A stretch of 64,000 nucleotides of DNA from Rhizohabitans arisaemae (lineage in GTDB: Bacteria > Actinomycetota > Actinomycetes > Streptosporangiales > Streptosporangiaceae), in assembly GCF_025996515.1 (NCBI RefSeq), contig NZ_BLRH01000035.1, positions 682,001-746,000 of the forward strand, written 5' to 3'. Below, one piece after another: positions 37,613 through 45,679 of this stretch. The notes beneath the pieces are model-generated. The model was not told the DNA's origin, did no database searches, and worked only from the letters and a program-made list of their open reading frames with translations. The position numbers and the translations under genes are program-made. Position 1 is the stretch's first letter. Each line of letters opens with the position of its first letter.

Positions 37613-40030
37613 TCACACCTTCACCGCGTACAAGCCGTCGTCGGCGCGGTTGAGAGAGGCGACACCGAAGTAGGCGACTCCGTCGAACACGGCCGGCTTC
37701 GAGACCACTTGTTCGTGGTGTACGTCGAAACGCCATCGCCGGCGGCCGTCGGCGGCGTTCACGGCGTACAGTCCGGATCCGGCTCCGACGTAGACGGCTC
37801 CGCCGTTCAGCACGGGCGTCGACACGAAACCCCCGTCGAAGCTGAAGTGCCATCGCGCGCTTCGGCGATCGATGTCCAAGGCGTGCAGCCCCGACCCGCT
37901 CGTGAAGAAGAGAACCCCTTGTGCCGCCGTCGGAGTGGAGCTGCCTTGCGTCTTGAAACTCCATTGCTCTCGCCCTGTGGCGGGGTCCAATGCGCTCATC
38001 GTCCCACTGCGGATGACTTCGACGGCGAATTTGGGCACGGAGACGCCGTAGAGGACTCCGTTGATCAAGGCGGGGGCCGATTCCACAATGCCTTGGGCGA
38101 AACTCCAGCGCTCACTTCCGCCGACGGTGTCCAGGGCGTAAAGTTTGCCGTCGTCGCCGCCGATGTAGACGATGCCTCCGGCGACCGCCGGGGACGAGCG
38201 CAAGTCGCCTCTTCCGACGGTGCGGCTCCACCGTTCACCGCCCGTGGCGGTGTCCACCGCGTACAGTTTGCCGTTGTTGCCGCTGACGTAGACGGTTCCT
38301 TCGGCCACCGCCGGGGTCGAGAACACGGTGCCGCCGGTGGCGAAGCTCCACCGTTCACGGCCGGTGGCGGTGTCCACGGCGTACAGTTCGTTCCCCGAGC
38401 CGGTGTAGAGGACTCCGTCTACCACCACCGGTGAGGAGTGCGTCGGGGACTGAGCCACCTTGAGGTCCCATCGCACGTGCCCGGTGGCGGCGTCCACGGC
38501 GGACACCGTACCGAATCTGCTGATGACGTAGACCACCCCGTCGCGCACCACCGGCGGCCCGTCGACGGGTCCGACGGCGGAGACGGACCACCACTTGAGC
38601 CCGGGAACGGAGGGCCGGGGGCCGGGGCTCGGGCCGAACGTCGACGTGGGCCGGCCCCTGACGGTCCCGGGAGCGTCGTTTATTCGGAGGAGTGAGCCAA
38701 GGAGGCCGGCCGTGGCCACGCCGGTGAGGCCGAGCAGGATACGTCGGCGAGAGTAGCCTCTGGCGAGTTCGGGCGCGGGCGCGTCCACGACGAAGGCCGC
38801 CGCCGAACCCGAACCGTGGTAAACGCGGATGGCGGCCCGTTCCCGGTGGGGCGGATTCGCGTCGGCGTCCGTGGGCGGCGGCTCAGGCGCGGACCGGGTT
38901 CGCGGTTCGGCCGGTTCCCTGTCGACCAAGGTCCGCGGGGCGGCGACCGCGGTCGGCGGATCGGCCGCCGAACCTGGACCGTGGTGCTCCCGGAGGGTGG
39001 CCGGTTCCCGGTAGGGGGGCGGATTCGCGTCGGCGTCCGTGGGCGGCGGCTCAGGCGCGGACCGGGTTCGCGGTTCGGCCGGTTCCCTGTCGACCAAGGT
39101 CCGCGGGGCGGCCGGGACGTCGGGGGCCGTGACCGGCAGGGGCCTGGAGACGCGGGTCCGTACGCCCTCGGCGACCGCCGCGGGGAGCCAGGTGCTGTCC
39201 GTGAACCGCCCGTCCACGGTGATGTTCGCGGCCACCTCGTCCAGCAGCGCCGTCACGGTCGGCCGTTCCTCGGGTTGTTTGGCGAGGCACCGGGCGATCA
39301 GGGCTCGCAGCCGGGGCGGGACCGATGTGAGGTCCGGCTCCTCGTGCACGGTGCGATACCACTGCCCCTGCCATGAGCCGCCGCCGAAGGGGCCGGTTCC
39401 GGTGGCGGCGAACGCCAGCACCGATCCCAGGCAGAACACGTCACCGGCCGGCCCGACAGAGGCCCCGGTCAGCTGCTCCGGCGACACGAAACCGGGTGTG
39501 CCGAGCGCGAGACCCGTTCCGGTCATCCGGCTGCCCTCGGTGGCCAGCGAGATCCCGAAGTCGATGACCCGGGGTCCGTCGTCGGCCAGCAGCACGTTGG
39601 ACGGCTTCAGGTCCCGGTGGACGACCCCGGCGGCGTGTATCGACCCCAGAGCCTCGGCCAGCCCGGTGGCGAGGGCCAGCACGTACGCCTCGTCCCAAGG
39701 CCCGTACTCGCTCACCGCCTCGTCGAGTGACATCCCGGGGATGTACGCCGTCGCGAGCCACGGTGGGGATGCCGCCGGATCGGCGTCCACGACCCCCGCG
39801 GTGAAGAAGCCGCTGACGGTACGGGCGTGGGCGACTTCGCGGGCGAACCGCTTGCGAAACCCGGGATCGTCGCTCAACTCGGGCCGGATGATCTTTACGG
39901 CGACCGCCCGGCCGCTCCGCGAACGCCCGAGATAGACCCGGCCCATTCCACCCGCGCCCAGCCGCGTGACGATGCGATAGCCCCCGATCCGCTCGGGATC
40001 CCCCGCCTGCAGCGCTTCGAACTCCGGCAT
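37613..40030 (-). CDS. Membrane-anchored Ser/Thr protein kinase with extracytoplasmic PQQ-type propeller
   Basis: 805 residues from ATG 40030 (GGAG 6 bases before; homology to actinobacterial kinases starts at DPERIGGYRIV). Kinase domain ~17-270 with glycine loop LGAGGMG, Lys46, catalytic HRD 138-140 and DFG 157-159, so active. A Pro-rich linker (~300-410) contains a 32-residue sequence repeated twice, then a TM segment (RRRILLGLTGVATAGLLGSLL) and seven or more PQQ-like blades (LYAVDTATGRERWSF and similar). The propeller probably senses an extracellular ligand. Confidence 0.9.
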   Translation of the reverse strand: MPEFEALQAGDPERIGGYRIVTRLGAGGMGRVYLGRSRSGRAVAVKIIRPELSDDPGFRKRFAREVAHARTVSGFFTAGVVDADPAASPPWLATAYIPGMSLDEAVSEYGPWDEAYVLALATGLAEALGSIHAAGVVHRDLKPSNVLLADDGPRVIDFGISLATEGSRMTGTGLALGTPGFVSPEQLTGASVGPAGDVFCLGSVLAFAATGTGPFGGGSWQGQWYRTVHEEPDLTSVPPRLRALIARCLAKQPEERPTVTALLDEVAANITVDGRFTDSTWLPAAVAEGVRTRVSRPLPVTAPDVPAAPRTLVDREPAEPRTRSAPEPPPTDADANPPPYREPATLREHHGPGSAADPPTAVAAPRTLVDREPAEPRTRSAPEPPPTDADANPPHRERAAIRVYHGSGSAAAFVVDAPAPELARGYSRRRILLGLTGVATAGLLGSLLRINDAPGTVRGRPTSTFGPSPGPRPSVPGLKWWSVSAVGPVDGPPVVRDGVVYVISRFGTVSAVDAATGHVRWDLKVAQSPTHSSPVVVDGVLYTGSGNELYAVDTATGRERWSFATGGTVFSTPAVAEGTVYVSGNNGKLYAVDTATGGERWSRTVGRGDLRSSPAVAGGIVYIGGDDGKLYALDTVGGSERWSFAQGIVESAPALINGVLYGVSVPKFAVEVIRSGTMSALDPATGREQWSFKTQGSSTPTAAQGVLFFTSGSGLHALDIDRRSARWHFSFDGGFVSTPVLNGGAVYVGAGSGLYAVNAADGRRRWRFDVHHEQVVSKPAVFDGVAYFGVASLNRADDGLYAVKV
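38850..39112. repeat. Perfect 95-bp direct repeat inside kinase linker
   Basis: Bases 38850-38944 and 39018-39112 are identical, 168 bp apart (in frame), encoding the repeated linker that begins APRTLVDREPAEPRTRS. Identity at silent positions means recent duplication or ongoing homogenisation. Confidence 0.9.
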
Positions 40031-40189
40031 CTGTCGCTCCTCGGCGTCCCCCACCCGGTACTGGTGATCAGTACGATATTCCGATAGATCGATCATTAGA
40101 TTGGATAATTGGGGGATTCTCGGCAGGCCCGAAAGGGTTACCGCAGCGCCGCGCGTGCGAACCCGTGATCGGTCACCGCATGCCCGGGC

Positions 40190-41077
40190 TCAGCTCGCGA
40201 GGTGCCCGGCGAGCCCCGCGATGTCCGCGGGCCCGGTACGGCAGCAGCCGCCGATCAGCAGCGCGCCCTCGGTGAGCCAGGAGGCGACCGCCTCGCGCCC
40301 GAGCGATGGGCGATCGGACCACGTACGAGTGGTCTCATCCCATTCACCCCCGTTGGGGTAGGCCACCCCGGGTTTTCCGGTGACCGCGCGAGCCTGCCGC
40401 AACGCGGGTCCGACCTCCTCCGGCGCGCAGCAGTTGACGCCGACCGCGATCACCTGGTCGACGCCGGCGGCGACCGAGAACGCCTCCTCCAGGCTCTGCC
40501 CGGCCCGGGTCCGCCCGCCGTCGACCGTGTAGGAGAGCCAGACCGGCAGCCCGGCCCGGCCCGCCGCGTCGATCAGCGCGGCGCCCTCGTCCGCGTCGGG
40601 GACGGTCTCCAGCGCCAGGACGTCCGCCCCCGCCTCGGCGAGCACCTCGATCCGGGGGAGGTGGAAGCGGGTGAGTTCGGCGACCGACAGTCCGTACCGC
40701 CCCCGATACTCGGACCCGTCGGCGAGCATCGCCCCGTAGGGCCCGACCGACGCGGCGATCCACAGCGGCCGTCCGTCGCCGGCGTCCCCGGCGCGGGTAC
40801 GGGCCTGGGCGGCGAGCCGTACCGAGGTCCGCAGCAGTTCGGCCGTCTCGGCGCGGCCGAATCCCCGGGCGGCGAGCCCCTCGAAGGTCGCCTGGTAGCT
40901 CGCGGTCGTGGCGACCTGCGCCCCGGCCCGGAAGTAGGCGAGGTGGACGTCGGCGATCGCCTGCGGCGCGTCGATGAGGAGCCGCGCCGACCAGAGCGGG
41001 TCGGACAGGTCGTGCCCTCGGGCGCCGAGTTCGCTGGCGAGCCCGCCGTCCAGCGCAGTCGGGATCACCGGTCTCAT
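40190..41077 (-). CDS. mmuM: Homocysteine S-methyltransferase
   Basis: 295 residues of the MmuM/BHMT family, which makes methionine from homocysteine using S-methylmethionine or SAM. N-terminal LDGGLASELGARGHDL, the TTASYQAT strand and the zinc cysteines (NCCAPEEV near 226 and GGCCRTGP near 280, giving the Cys...CysCys set) are all present. Length is typical. On the same strand as, and 159 bp upstream of, the kinase start; probably separately transcribed. Confidence 0.93.
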   Translation of the reverse strand: MRPVIPTALDGGLASELGARGHDLSDPLWSARLLIDAPQAIADVHLAYFRAGAQVATTASYQATFEGLAARGFGRAETAELLRTSVRLAAQARTRAGDAGDGRPLWIAASVGPYGAMLADGSEYRGRYGLSVAELTRFHLPRIEVLAEAGADVLALETVPDADEGAALIDAAGRAGLPVWLSYTVDGGRTRAGQSLEEAFSVAAGVDQVIAVGVNCCAPEEVGPALRQARAVTGKPGVAYPNGGEWDETTRTWSDRPSLGREAVASWLTEGALLIGGCCRTGPADIAGLAGHLAS

Positions 41078-41170
41078 GGGCCGAGTCTAGGCGGCCCGCC
41101 GTACCGCCCGATGGACAAGGCGCCCAGGGCATTTATATTGCAAGGAGACCGGAAACTGGGGGTACACATC

Positions 41171-42385
41171 GTGTCACTACGCGACGACGCCAGCGCGCTT
41201 CAGGACGATCTCGTACGGCTCCGCCACGACCTGCACCGGGAGCCGGAGCTCGGGCTCAGCCTCCCGCGAACCCAGGAGCGGGTGCTCACCGCGTTGCAGG
41301 GTCTCCCGTTGGAGATCTCCCTCGGGGAGCGGCTCAGCTCGATCACCGCGGTGCTGCGCGGATCCCAGCCGGGGCCGACGGTCCTGCTCCGCGGGGACAT
41401 GGACGCGCTCCCGCTGACCGAGAGCCCGGACGGCGACCGGCCCGTCTCGCAGGCGGAGGGCCGGATGCACGCCTGCGGCCACGACCTGCACACCACGATG
41501 CTCGCCGGGGCGGCCACCCTGCTGTCGGGGCGGCGGGACTCCCTCAAGGGGGACGTGGTCTTCATGTTCCAGCCCGGCGAGGAGGGCCACCACGGCGCCA
41601 AGATCATGATTGAGGAGGGCGTGCTCGACGCCACGGGCAGCCGTCCCGTCGCCGCCTACGCCCTGCACGTGGTCTCCTCGCTCCTCGCACGCGGCCGGTT
41701 CCTCTCCCGTCCCGGGCCGATGATGGCGGCCGCGGACACCGTCCACGTGACCGTGCGGGGACTGGGCGGGCACGCCGCGGTGCCCTACCGCGCCAAAGAC
41801 CCCATCCCGGTCGCCTGCGAGATGGTGACCGCGATGCAGACCATGGTGACGCGGGCGTTCGACGTGTTCGACCCGGTCGTGGTCACCGTCGGCAGCTTCC
41901 ACGCCGGCACCGTCGACAACATCATCCCCGACCAGGCCCGCTTCGACGCGACGCTGCGCACCTTCTCCGAGGCCAACCACGCCGCCATCGAGGAGCGGGT
42001 GGTCGGCCTCATCCGCGGGATCGCCGCCGCCCACGGCCTGGAGGTGGAGATCGAGTACCGGCCGGGCTACCCGGTGACGGTCAACGACGCCGCCGAGGTG
42101 GAGTTCGTCGCCGGGACCGTGCGCGAGGTGTACGGCGAGGAACGCTATCTCCCCTCCCCCCAGCCGTTCACCGGCGCCGAGGACTTCTCCTTCGTCAGCG
42201 GGGAGGTCCCCGGCGCGTTCGTCGCCCTCGGGGCCTGCCCCGCGGACCGGGACCCCGCGAACGCGCCGTACAACCACGCCCCCGACGCCGCCTTCGACGA
42301 CTCGGTCCTCGGCGACGGCGCCTCCCTCCTCGCCGAACTCGCCCTCCGCCGCCTCGCCACCACCGGGCCCGCCCCCGACGCGTAG
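41171..42385 (+). CDS. M20-family amidohydrolase (hippurate/IAA-amino acid hydrolase type)
   Basis: 404 residues from GTG 41171, with GGGGG 8 bases upstream and a TATATT-like -10 at about 41133. Metal-binding HACGHDLH (about residue 98-105), FQPGEEGHHGAK with the catalytic Glu, and the dimerisation lid GLGGHAAVPYRAKDP are diagnostic. Cytosolic hydrolysis of N-acyl or aryl-amide amino acids is expected. Its stop codon lies within the first unit of the structured repeat described below. Confidence 0.9.
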   Translation: MSLRDDASALQDDLVRLRHDLHREPELGLSLPRTQERVLTALQGLPLEISLGERLSSITAVLRGSQPGPTVLLRGDMDALPLTESPDGDRPVSQAEGRMHACGHDLHTTMLAGAATLLSGRRDSLKGDVVFMFQPGEEGHHGAKIMIEEGVLDATGSRPVAAYALHVVSSLLARGRFLSRPGPMMAAADTVHVTVRGLGGHAAVPYRAKDPIPVACEMVTAMQTMVTRAFDVFDPVVVTVGSFHAGTVDNIIPDQARFDATLRTFSEANHAAIEERVVGLIRGIAAAHGLEVEIEYRPGYPVTVNDAAEVEFVAGTVREVYGEERYLPSPQPFTGAEDFSFVSGEVPGAFVALGACPADRDPANAPYNHAPDAAFDDSVLGDGASLLAELALRRLATTGPAPDA

Positions 42386-42528
42386 CCCCGCTCCGGAAGC
42401 CGAATCATGGCCGGTAAGCCCGAGACCCCCACGGGCTTACCGGGTTCGGGTCGTGGGTACGGCTGTTGCGCTAGGTCCGCACTTCTCGCGGCGCGGTGGC
42501 TTTCCGCCGCCCCGCCGGTACCCGGCGT
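42382..42528 (+). repeat. Structured intergenic repeat, unit 1
   Basis: About 147 bp beginning at the M20 stop with GTAGCCCCGCTCCGGAAG. Contains a perfect 12-bp hairpin (42411-42422 with 42432-42443), a GGGTTCGGGTCGTGGGTACG element, then TAGGTCCGCACTTCTCGCG and a small CGGTGG/CCGCCG hairpin with a CTTT loop. Homologous units follow directly. Confidence 0.8.
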
Positions 42529-42684
42529 GTGACCCCGCTCCGGGGGTCAGGTCGTGGTTGGCAAGTCTGAGGTTCCCTGCGGGCTTGCCGGGTTCGAGTC
42601 GTAGGCACAGCTGTTGCTTAAGTGCGTTAGGTCCCCGCTGCTCGCTCTGCAGCGGCTTTCCGCTGTCCCATCCGCCCCCGGCGC
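42529..42684 (+). repeat. Structured intergenic repeat, unit 2
   Basis: About 156 bp with the same order of parts: GTGACCCCGCTCC start, 10-bp hairpin GGCAAGTCTG/CGGGCTTGCC (42560-42589), GGGTTCGAGTCGTAGGCAC, a diverged TTAGGTCCCCGCTGCTCGC and a CAGCGG-CTTT-CCGCTG hairpin. A T-A pair of unit 1 is replaced by C-G here (TAAG/CTTA to CAAG/CTTG), so the stem is kept while the sequence changes. Confidence 0.8.
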
Positions 42685-42960
42685 GTAGCCCCGCTCCGGA
42701 AGTCGGATCATGGCCGGTAAGCCTGAGGTTCCCTCCGGGCTCACCGGGTTCCGGTCGCAAGTACGGCTGGATCTTAGGTGCCGGTCGCGCTACGTCCGCA
42801 CTTCTCGCGTCGCGCTCTTTGCGGCGCGAGAATGCGCGCGGCGGTTGGTGCCGCGCGGTCTTTGCGCGGCACCAACCGACCGCGGTCGATGTCAAAAAAC
42901 ACTGTTCTTGTAAGCGTGATCGCACCTAACGCGGTATCGCACGTCCACGGTTGTCACCGG
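42685..42960 (+). repeat. Structured intergenic repeat, unit 3 with long 3' tail (copy E1)
   Basis: Starts like units 1 and 2 (GTAGCCCCGCTCCGGAAG), with hairpin I at 42714-42747, then a 200-bp tail 42761-42960: hairpin A (12 bp, 42802-42813/42821-42832), hairpin B (15 bp, 42842-42856/42864-42878, loop ending CTTT), palindrome CGACCGCGGTCG (42877-42888), then AT-rich ACTGTTCTTGTAAGC and GGTATCGCACGTCCACGG. The tail recurs at 45431-45629. Short open frames across it encode nothing recognisable. Confidence 0.85.
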
Positions 42961-43067
42961 GACGGCTCTTACCTGCCCGAGCCCCGCACCTGAGACCCGG
43001 CAAGCCGAGGCGCCCGCCCCGCGACGATCAGGGCCGAGCGATACGGCGTGGAGCGGTTAGGATTCGT

Positions 43068-43283
43068 ATGGTGTTGTTTCTCGAGATTTTCGGAGTGCTG
43101 GTCGCGATCCAGGGTTTCGGATCGGCCGCGTCGGAGCTGTTCGGCAAGGGCCGCAGCTGGGGTCTGATGGGGATTGCGGAGGACTTTCAACCCTTTTCCG
43201 GCATCCTGATCGGCTTGCTGGGGGTCCTGCTCATCGTGGCGGGGGAGAAGGGCCGCCGGGCCAATCGAGCGAAGAGACAATAA
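43068..43283 (+). CDS. Small two-helix membrane protein
   Basis: 71 residues: a first hydrophobic segment MVLFLEIFGVLVAIQGFGSAASELF, a short polar link (GKGRSWGLMGIAEDFQPF) and a second helix SGILIGLLGVLLIVAGE, with a basic tail RRANRAKRQ. No family recognised. Start at ATG 43068 (AGGA 6 bases before) because the sequence upstream is repeat-like and non-coding in character. Same strand as the SBP56 gene 74 bp downstream. Confidence 0.6.
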   Translation: MVLFLEIFGVLVAIQGFGSAASELFGKGRSWGLMGIAEDFQPFSGILIGLLGVLLIVAGEKGRRANRAKRQ

Positions 43284-43357
43284 CGGTATTCCCCATTGAC
43301 TTGGCGGGGAATAGCGGTTGATTCTGGGGTTCCGGACCGACCCCTAAGGACGTCGTC

Positions 43358-44749
43358 TTGTCTCTGTGGAAGCCTGACCCCACGTTCTATCCCTCCCCTC
43401 GTGACGCAGCCTCCGGCCCCCGGGAGAAGCTCGCCTACGTCGGGGCGTTCGATCGATCGGCGGAGCGGCCTGACGCGATAACCGTCGTGGACACCGACCC
43501 GGAGTCACCGTCCTACGGCACCGTGGTCGGCTGGACCGATCTGCCCCACACCGGAGACGAGCTCCACCACTTCGGCTGGAACGCCTGCAGCAGCGCGCTC
43601 TGCCCGTACGCCCCCCACCCGCACACCGAGCGGCGCTATCTGATCGTTCCCGGGCTGCGTTCGTCGCGGATCTACGTGCTCGACACCAAGGATCGGGTCG
43701 CCCCCGAGGTCGTGAAGGTGCTCCAGCCGGAGGAACTGGCCAAACGGGCCGGCTACTCACGGCCGCACACCGTGCACTGCGGACCGGACGGGCTGTACGT
43801 CTCCGCGCTCGGCGGCGCGAACGGCGAGGACGGACCCGGGGGCATCGCCCTCCTGGACCACAGGTCGTTCGAGGTGCTCGGCCGGTTCGAGGTCGACCGC
43901 GGATCCCAGTATCTGGCCTACGACTTCTGGTGGCACCTCAACCACGACGTGCTCGTCTCCTCGGAGTGGGGGACACCGAGCATGATCGAGGACGGGATCG
44001 TCGGCGAGCTGCTCCTCGGACGGCAGTACGGCCATCGGCTGCACTTCTGGGACCTGCGCCGGCGTAGGCACCTCCAGGCGGTGGACCTCGGCGACCAGTA
44101 CCAGATGGCGCTGGAACTCCGGCCCGCCCACGATCCGACGAAGACCTACGGGTTCGTCGGCGTCGTGGTGAGCGTCGAGGACCTGTCCGCCTCCGTCTGG
44201 GTCTGGTACCGGGACGGCGCCGAGTGGGCGGTCCGCAAGGTGATCGACATTCCCGCCGAGCCCGCTTCGGCCGACGACCTGCCGCCGGTGCTCAAGCCGT
44301 TCGGCGCGGTTCCGCCGCTGGTGACCGACATCGACCTCTCGGTGGACGACCGGTACCTCTACGTGTCGTGCTGGGGGACCGGGGAGCTCAAGCAGTACGA
44401 CGTGACCAACCCGTTCGAGCCGATCGAGGTGGGGTCGGTGCGGCTCGGGGGCATCGTCCGGCGCACCCCCCATCCGGCCCGGCCCGATGAGCCGCGGGCG
44501 GGCGGGCCGCAGATGGTCGAGGTGAGCAGGGACGGCAGGCGGGTCTACGTGACCAACTCGCTCTACGGCTCCTGGGACGACCAGTTCTACCCCGACGGGG
44601 TGGGCGGCTGGATGGCCAGGCTCGACGTGGCGGACGGCGGCGGCCTGACCGTGGACGAGCGGTTCTACCCCGACTTCCGGGGGCTCCGGCCCCATCAGAC
44701 CCGGCTCCAGGGCGGCGACGCGTCCTCCGACTCGTACTGCTACCCGTAG
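43358..44749 (+). CDS. SBP56 selenium-binding protein family, probable methanethiol oxidase
   Basis: 463 residues, TTG start with AAGGA 8 bases upstream. The whole chain fits SBP56/SELENBP1: DPTFYPSPRDA, ELHHFGWNACSSALCPY, HTVHCGPDG, DFWWHLNHDVLVSSEWGTP, FYPDGVGGWM and QTRLQGGDASSDSYCYP. Bacterial members (MtoX) are copper-dependent methanethiol oxidases giving formaldehyde, H2S and H2O2. No signal peptide is visible, unlike some periplasmic MtoX, so cytosolic. Located 9 bp before a membrane protein gene that is probably co-transcribed. Confidence 0.9.
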   Translation: MSLWKPDPTFYPSPRDAASGPREKLAYVGAFDRSAERPDAITVVDTDPESPSYGTVVGWTDLPHTGDELHHFGWNACSSALCPYAPHPHTERRYLIVPGLRSSRIYVLDTKDRVAPEVVKVLQPEELAKRAGYSRPHTVHCGPDGLYVSALGGANGEDGPGGIALLDHRSFEVLGRFEVDRGSQYLAYDFWWHLNHDVLVSSEWGTPSMIEDGIVGELLLGRQYGHRLHFWDLRRRRHLQAVDLGDQYQMALELRPAHDPTKTYGFVGVVVSVEDLSASVWVWYRDGAEWAVRKVIDIPAEPASADDLPPVLKPFGAVPPLVTDIDLSVDDRYLYVSCWGTGELKQYDVTNPFEPIEVGSVRLGGIVRRTPHPARPDEPRAGGPQMVEVSRDGRRVYVTNSLYGSWDDQFYPDGVGGWMARLDVADGGGLTVDERFYPDFRGLRPHQTRLQGGDASSDSYCYP

Positions 44750-44758
44750 AGCCCGTCC

Positions 44759-45385
44759 GTGACGATCACCACGGTGCTCCTGCTCGGCGCCTTCCACGGA
44801 CTCAACCCGGCGATGGGCTGGCTCTTCGCGGTCGCGCGAGGACTGCAGGAGCGCAGCCGCGATCTGCTGCTCCAATCCCTGCCGGTGATCGCGCTCGGGC
44901 ATCTCGGCTCGGTGGCGCTGGTCGCGGTCGTCGTCGGCGTCACCGGTTCGGTGCTCACCGGAGGCGTCGTCGCGATCGGCGGGGGTGTGCTCCTGGTCGC
45001 GTTCGGGCTGTGGCGGCTCCTCTCCCGCAGGCACTTCCGCTGGGTGGGGATGCGTCTCTCCCTGACGCAGCTCGCCGGATGGTCGTTCCTCATGTCGTCG
45101 GCGCACGGGGCGGGGTTCATGCTCCTCCCCGTGCTCACCAGCGTGGAGGTCACCGGGGCACCGGGCCCGCACAGCACGCACGCGCTCTCCGGGGCACTCT
45201 CCGGCGGTCTGGCCGTGGCCGCGATCCACACGCTCGCGATGTTCACCGTCGCCGGGGTGATCGCCGTGATCGTCTACGAGTTCCTCGGCGTGACCGTACT
45301 CCGCCGCGCCTGGTTCAACCTCGACCGCATGTGGGCCGTCGCCCTCGTCGCCGCAGGCGCCATCACCATCGCCACCAATTGGTAG
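44759..45385 (+). CDS. Six-helix membrane protein linked to SBP56
   Basis: 208 residues, GTG start. About six membrane helices; the first holds LLLGAFHGLNPAMGWLFAVARGLQ, a His-containing motif reminiscent of metal transporters, and a second His-rich point MSSAHGAGFMLLPVL. Gene order right after SBP56 suggests a role in supplying or handling its metal cofactor or substrate; this is inference. It ends one base before the second structured repeat locus begins. Confidence 0.6.
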   Translation: MTITTVLLLGAFHGLNPAMGWLFAVARGLQERSRDLLLQSLPVIALGHLGSVALVAVVVGVTGSVLTGGVVAIGGGVLLVAFGLWRLLSRRHFRWVGMRLSLTQLAGWSFLMSSAHGAGFMLLPVLTSVEVTGAPGPHSTHALSGALSGGLAVAAIHTLAMFTVAGVIAVIVYEFLGVTVLRRAWFNLDRMWAVALVAAGAITIATNW

Positions 45386-45629
45386 CCAGCCCTGGTAATC
45401 CCTGCAAGGTTTCCACATCCGTGGTTGCGAGTGCGGCTGGATCCTAGGGCTGGTCGCGCTACGTCCGCACTTCTCGCGCCGCGTACTCTGCGGCGCGAGA
45501 ATGCGCGCGGCGGTTCGCGCCGGACGCCCTTTGTCCGGCGCGAACCGACCGCGGTCGATGTCAGAAAATACTGTTCTTGTAAGCTCGGGTTCCCTTAACG
45601 GGGTATCGCACGTCCACGGTTGTCACCGG
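45386..45629 (+). repeat. Structured intergenic repeat, second locus (copy E2)
   Basis: A degenerate unit start (45386-45430) is followed by a 199-bp tail 45431-45629 colinear with 42761-42960 in the same orientation. Hairpin A (45471-45482/45490-45501) and hairpin B (45511-45525/45533-45547) are perfect. Compared with E1, hairpin B has four paired substitutions that each keep pairing (G-C to C-G, T-A to C-G, C-G to G-C, G-C to A-T). The CGACCGCGGTCG palindrome (45546-45557) and CTGTTCTTGTAAGC are conserved. Confidence 0.88.
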
Positions 45630-45679
45630 AATCGTGTGCACGCGCGGGAGCCGACCACGCTGTTCCCTTGGTAGGCCTC

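Noticed and set aside
42440-42760. GGTTCGAGTC-like T-loop sequences suggesting tRNA remnants
   Set aside because: No acceptor, D or anticodon arms can be paired around them; they are part of the repeat family.
42801-42878. Intrinsic terminators for the M20 gene
   Set aside because: The hairpins are strong, but no U-tract follows on either strand and the conserved sequence extends well beyond them; termination may be a side effect, not the main role.
42710-42913. 67-codon ORF within the structured repeat
   Set aside because: It lies exactly on the covarying hairpins, has no recognisable domain, and the second locus does not keep the frame; structure explains the conservation better.
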